Assembly (NCBI GenBank): GCA_017619255.1 | Contig: JAFZSS010000149.1 | Location: 1 to 8,566 of the forward strand | Direction of reading: 5' to 3' | From: Muribaculaceae bacterium | GTDB taxonomy: Bacteria > Bacteroidota > Bacteroidia > Bacteroidales > Muribaculaceae | Length of the DNA: 8,566 nucleotides | Shown here: piece by piece, positions 6,043 to 8,566 of the stretch | Layout of the letters: every line of letters begins with the position of its first letter | How positions within the stretch are numbered: the first letter of the stretch is position 1 | Notes under the pieces: generated by a model | What the model was told of the DNA's origin: nothing | What the model saw: the letters and a program-made list of their open reading frames with translations, nothing else | Database searches by the model: none | Program-made: the position numbers and the translations under genes

Positions 6043-8133
6043 ATGGCAACATTAGAGAAAATTAGGCAGAGGAAAAAGATCCTTGCCATCGTGATCGGTG
6101 CCGCCTTGCTCGCATTCATTATCGAGGTAGGTATCGAGGCCATCGGGCGTTCCGGTGGAAACAGTGCAGCCGCAAAAGTCGGCAACGAGAAAATTGACAT
6201 TATGCACTTCCAGCACCGCATTGAGCAGGTTGCTGCCGAGGAGCAACAACAGGACAAGAACAACCAGAACCAGACCGATCCCGCCGTACGCCAACAGCAG
6301 GTGCTCGACGACATGATCAACGAGGTGCTTCTCGACCAAGAGTATGAGAAGCTCGGTATCGATGTCAGCGACCGCGAGATCAGTGAGCTGATGCTGGGCC
6401 AGAAGCCTCACCCCAGCGTGACGCAGTTTGTTCAGCAGGCTGGTGCCAAGACGCCCGCCGAGTTCTATGACTTCATCATGAACCCCGGCAAGCAGGGTGT
6501 TGATGAGAGCCAGGTGCTCCAGATGCGCTCCGAGTGGAACAAGCTCCAGGAGGACATCACCAAGCAGTACAAGTTCGTCAAGTTGCAGTCACTGGTGGCC
6601 GGCTGTATGCAGGCCAACGACCTGGACCGCGCTCAGATGGCCGAGGAAGAGGCAATCACCAATGTCGTTACCTTCGCCAAGAAGGACTACTCCTCGCTGC
6701 CCGATGACAAATATCCCGTCAGTGATGCCGAGTTGAAGGCCGAGTGGGAGAAGATGAAACCGCTGTTCAAGCTCGAGGAAGAGATGCGCGCCATCCACTT
6801 CATCGCCGTTCCCATCGTGCCGAGCTCAGAGGACATCACTGCCGCCCAGAAGATTGCCGACGCCGCTTACATCGCCCTGCAGAAGGGTCGTGGCGTGGAT
6901 TCGGTACGCCTGTTGGGCACCGTTCAAATCGACACTGCCAAGATCCTGCAGAAGGAGATTCCCGCCAGCGTGCGTGACCTGTTCTCCAATGCTGCTGTGG
7001 GCACGACCCACCGCGACAGCACCGTCAACAACCACCATGTGATGTACAAGCTCATGAACAAGGAGCTCAGCCTTGACTCTGTTGATGTGGGCTTCGTGGT
7101 TATTCAGGGTGACAAGAAACTGCAGAACGAGATTCTCGAGAAGCTGAATGCCGGCGCCAACCTCGATGACATCAAGAAGGATTATCCCCAGAAGGTTGAC
7201 GGCAAGAACAACAACTGGCAGCGCGTCTATCTCGTGGCTGACACGATGAAGGCCAAGCTCGCCAACGCCGAGATCGGCAAGTACTTCGTGCTCGAGAGCA
7301 ACGACCAGATCGGTCAGCTCTGCAAGGTGAACGAGAAGAAGGCTCCCAAGACCTTCTACACCGTGGCCACCGTAACCTATGACGCCTATGCCAGCACCAA
7401 GACCTGTGACGAGTTGCGTGACAAGTTCCAGGACTTCCTGAACAAGAACAAGACCGCCAAGGCCTTTGAGGATAATGCCGCCAAGGCCGGTTACAACGCC
7501 ATCGAGACCCTTATCACCGCCAGCATGCCCCAGTTGAGCACCGGCCAATACGGCCAGAGCATCAGGGACAGCCGCAAGGCCATCAAGTGGGCGTTTGACA
7601 ACAAGCAGGGCGAGGTTTCTCCCATCTACAACGACAACAAGGATGTGATGATTGCCGTCGCCATCGACGACATTTATGACAAGGACTATCTGCCCTACAC
7701 CTTCCCGCAGGGTAAGGAACTGCTCGCCAACCGCGTGCGCAACAGCAAGAAGGGTGATGCCCTGATGGCTGAGTACAAGGGCAAGGCCAATGACCTGAAC
7801 GGCTATGCCGCACTGATGGGTGCACAGATTGACACCGCCCGCATCGTGTTCGCCGGCAACGGTGATCCCAAGCTGGGCTACGAGCCTGGTCTCATCGGCC
7901 GCATGGCATCTGCCAAGCAGGGCACCCTGCAGGGTCCCTGGAAGGGCGAGAACGCCGTCTTTGTTTACCAGGTAGTCAGCCAGGAGAAGGCTGAGCGCCA
8001 GCCCGCAAAGGAGGAGCTCGACAACCGTTATGCTCAGACCCGCGGCGCCAGCATCTATGCTAACCCGCAGAGCATCTACCGCATCCTTTCCAAGGCCACC
8101 AAGGTGAAGAAGAACCTCATCAAGTTCTATTGA
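6043..8133 (+). CDS. Membrane-anchored PpiD/SurA-like periplasmic folding factor (696 aa)
   Basis: A short positively charged N-terminus (MATLEKIRQRKK) is followed by one membrane segment (about residues 13-34, ILAIVIGAALLAFIIEVG), placing the rest in the periplasm. This is the PpiD topology. Residues 41-190 resemble the SurA N-terminal chaperone region: AAKVGNEKIDIMHFQHRI, then VLDDMINEVLLDQEYEKLGIDVSDREI. The middle (about 226-450) probably holds parvulin-like domains, but the usual G-x-LGW rotamase signature is not evident, so isomerase activity is doubtful. A C-terminal part (about 505-560) has the RKAIKWAFDNKQGEVSPIYN pattern seen near the end of PpiD proteins. Its length is close to the roughly 620-710 residues common for the family. 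Family role: assisting folding of newly exported proteins near the translocon. It has its own strong promoter and terminator, so it is likely a single-gene unit. The start follows an A-rich leader with no Shine-Dalgarno, as is usual in this phylum. Confidence 0.9.
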   Translation: MATLEKIRQRKKILAIVIGAALLAFIIEVGIEAIGRSGGNSAAAKVGNEKIDIMHFQHRIEQVAAEEQQQDKNNQNQTDPAVRQQQVLDDMINEVLLDQEYEKLGIDVSDREISELMLGQKPHPSVTQFVQQAGAKTPAEFYDFIMNPGKQGVDESQVLQMRSEWNKLQEDITKQYKFVKLQSLVAGCMQANDLDRAQMAEEEAITNVVTFAKKDYSSLPDDKYPVSDAELKAEWEKMKPLFKLEEEMRAIHFIAVPIVPSSEDITAAQKIADAAYIALQKGRGVDSVRLLGTVQIDTAKILQKEIPASVRDLFSNAAVGTTHRDSTVNNHHVMYKLMNKELSLDSVDVGFVVIQGDKKLQNEILEKLNAGANLDDIKKDYPQKVDGKNNNWQRVYLVADTMKAKLANAEIGKYFVLESNDQIGQLCKVNEKKAPKTFYTVATVTYDAYASTKTCDELRDKFQDFLNKNKTAKAFEDNAAKAGYNAIETLITASMPQLSTGQYGQSIRDSRKAIKWAFDNKQGEVSPIYNDNKDVMIAVAIDDIYDKDYLPYTFPQGKELLANRVRNSKKGDALMAEYKGKANDLNGYAALMGAQIDTARIVFAGNGDPKLGYEPGLIGRMASAKQGTLQGPWKGENAVFVYQVVSQEKAERQPAKEELDNRYAQTRGASIYANPQSIYRILSKATKVKKNLIKFY

Positions 8134-8158
8134 TGAGGTCATCATCCTAAAGCATCTC

Positions 8159-8196
8159 AAGCCCCACAGTGCCAATGCCTGTGGGGCTTGTTTTTT
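8159..8196 (+). terminator. Strong intrinsic terminator after the PpiD-like gene
   Basis: AAGCCCCACAG (8159-8169) pairs perfectly over 11 bp with CTGTGGGGCTT (8179-8189), around a 9-base loop, and is followed after one G by six T (8191-8196). It starts 26 bases after the stop codon at 8131-8133. It separates the gene from sufE. Confidence 0.93.
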
Positions 8197-8201
8197 ATCC
8201 A

Positions 8202-8218
8202 ATTTTGAGCGTCAAAAT
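8202..8218. repeat. Short inverted repeat upstream of sufE
   Basis: ATTTTGA-GCG-TCAAAAT is a 7-bp perfect inverted repeat with a 3-base centre, lying between the terminator and the sufE promoter, about 45 bases upstream of the -7 box. It might be an upstream regulator site or a small hairpin; nothing else supports a function. Confidence 0.35.
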
Positions 8219-8262
8219 ACATTTTTAGGCCTATTGTGATACCTTATTTAAAAATAAAGCGT

Positions 8263-8270
8263 TAACTTTG
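8263..8270 (+). promoter_or_regulatory. -7 box (TAACTTTG) of sufE
   Basis: TAACTTTG matches TAnnTTTG and sits 31 bases before the sufE ATG, predicting a leader of about 25 bases. The region 19 bases upstream has no TTTG; the nearest TTG (8234-8236) is too far away. The promoter call rests on the -7 box, its position after a strong terminator, and the A/T-rich upstream DNA. Confidence 0.65.
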
Positions 8271-8301
8271 TAGGTTAAACCAAAACATCACTACTAATTT
8301 C

Positions 8302-8566
8302 ATGTCAACAGTCAACGAGCGACAAGACGAAATCATTGAGGAATTTGAGGGTCTGGACGACTGGATGGACCGCTACAGCGTCATCATCGACATGGGCAAT
8401 GCCATGCCCGCGCTCGACGAGCAGTACAAAACGGCCGACAACCTGATTGAAGGCTGCCAGAGCCGCGTGTGGCTCCAGGCCGACTGCATCGACGGCCACA
8501 TGCACCTGCAGGCCGACAGCGACGCCATCATCGTCAAGGGCATCATCTCGATGCTCGTGCGCGTGC
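8302..8566 (+). CDS. sufE: SufE, cysteine-desulfurase activator / sulfur acceptor (first 88 codons)
   Basis: The frame opens at ATG 8302 (MSTVNERQDEIIEEFEGLDD) and runs off the right edge after 88 codons; SufE proteins are usually about 140 residues, so roughly 50 should be missing. It shows the family features in order: an N-terminal helix with the EEF..L.DW..RY..IIDMG pattern, then the active-site loop LIEGCQSRVW with the sulfur-accepting cysteine at residue 52, then ADSDAIIVKGIISML, the conserved strand and helix that follow. SufE takes persulfide sulfur from the desulfurase SufS and passes it to the SufBCD scaffold during cytoplasmic Fe-S cluster assembly. No other suf gene is in view. 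Its own -7 box and the upstream terminator indicate separate transcription from the PpiD-like gene. Identification is confident; the C-terminal part is unseen. Confidence 0.95.
   Translation, partial: MSTVNERQDEIIEEFEGLDDWMDRYSVIIDMGNAMPALDEQYKTADNLIEGCQSRVWLQADCIDGHMHLQADSDAIIVKGIISMLVRV

Noticed and set aside
6826..8202. A 458-codon open frame on the minus strand opposite the PpiD-like gene
   Set aside because: It is an antisense shadow: its Leu/Val/Gly-rich, low-complexity translation mirrors the AAG, GAC and GCC codons of the real gene, and it runs through the strong terminator.

Overview
The window looks like chromosomal DNA from a gut- or rumen-type member of the Bacteroidales (Bacteroidota), possibly Prevotellaceae or Muribaculaceae. 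The evidence is the promoter style (TTTG, 19-base spacer, TAnnTTTG upstream of the gene at 6043, with further TAnnTTTG boxes upstream of three other genes), A/T-rich leaders without clear Shine-Dalgarno sequences, signal peptides ending in Q at +1, and the protein types. The genus is inference. All genes look intact except the two cut by the window edges. No tRNA, rRNA, CRISPR array or intact mobile element was seen.

Left half (1-4450, minus strand): a probable two-gene operon. The first gene encodes a 1026-residue exported protein made almost entirely of tetratricopeptide-like (TPR) repeats. About 30 bases downstream starts an outer-membrane beta-barrel protein resembling the barrel part of TonB-dependent receptors; its 3' end lies beyond the left edge. 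A periplasmic TPR scaffold paired with a barrel suggests an outer-membrane complex, but its substrate cannot be read from the sequence.

Middle (4451-6042): a 409-base intergenic region carries two copies of a repeat built from an 8-base unit (ACGCTAAG), separated by a small palindrome. Then comes a minus-strand gene for an exported, very acidic 311-residue protein made of two diverged copies of one domain of about 120 residues. It shares a 247-base divergent promoter region with the next gene.

Right half (6043-8566, plus strand): a 696-residue membrane-anchored PpiD/SurA-like periplasmic folding factor, expressed from a near-perfect Bacteroidota promoter and closed by a strong intrinsic terminator. 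It is followed by the first 88 codons of sufE, the sulfur-acceptor protein of iron-sulfur cluster assembly, with its own promoter.

The common theme of the complete genes is the cell envelope: a folding factor, an outer-membrane barrel with its TPR partner, and a secreted duplicated-domain protein. sufE is an unrelated housekeeping neighbour.
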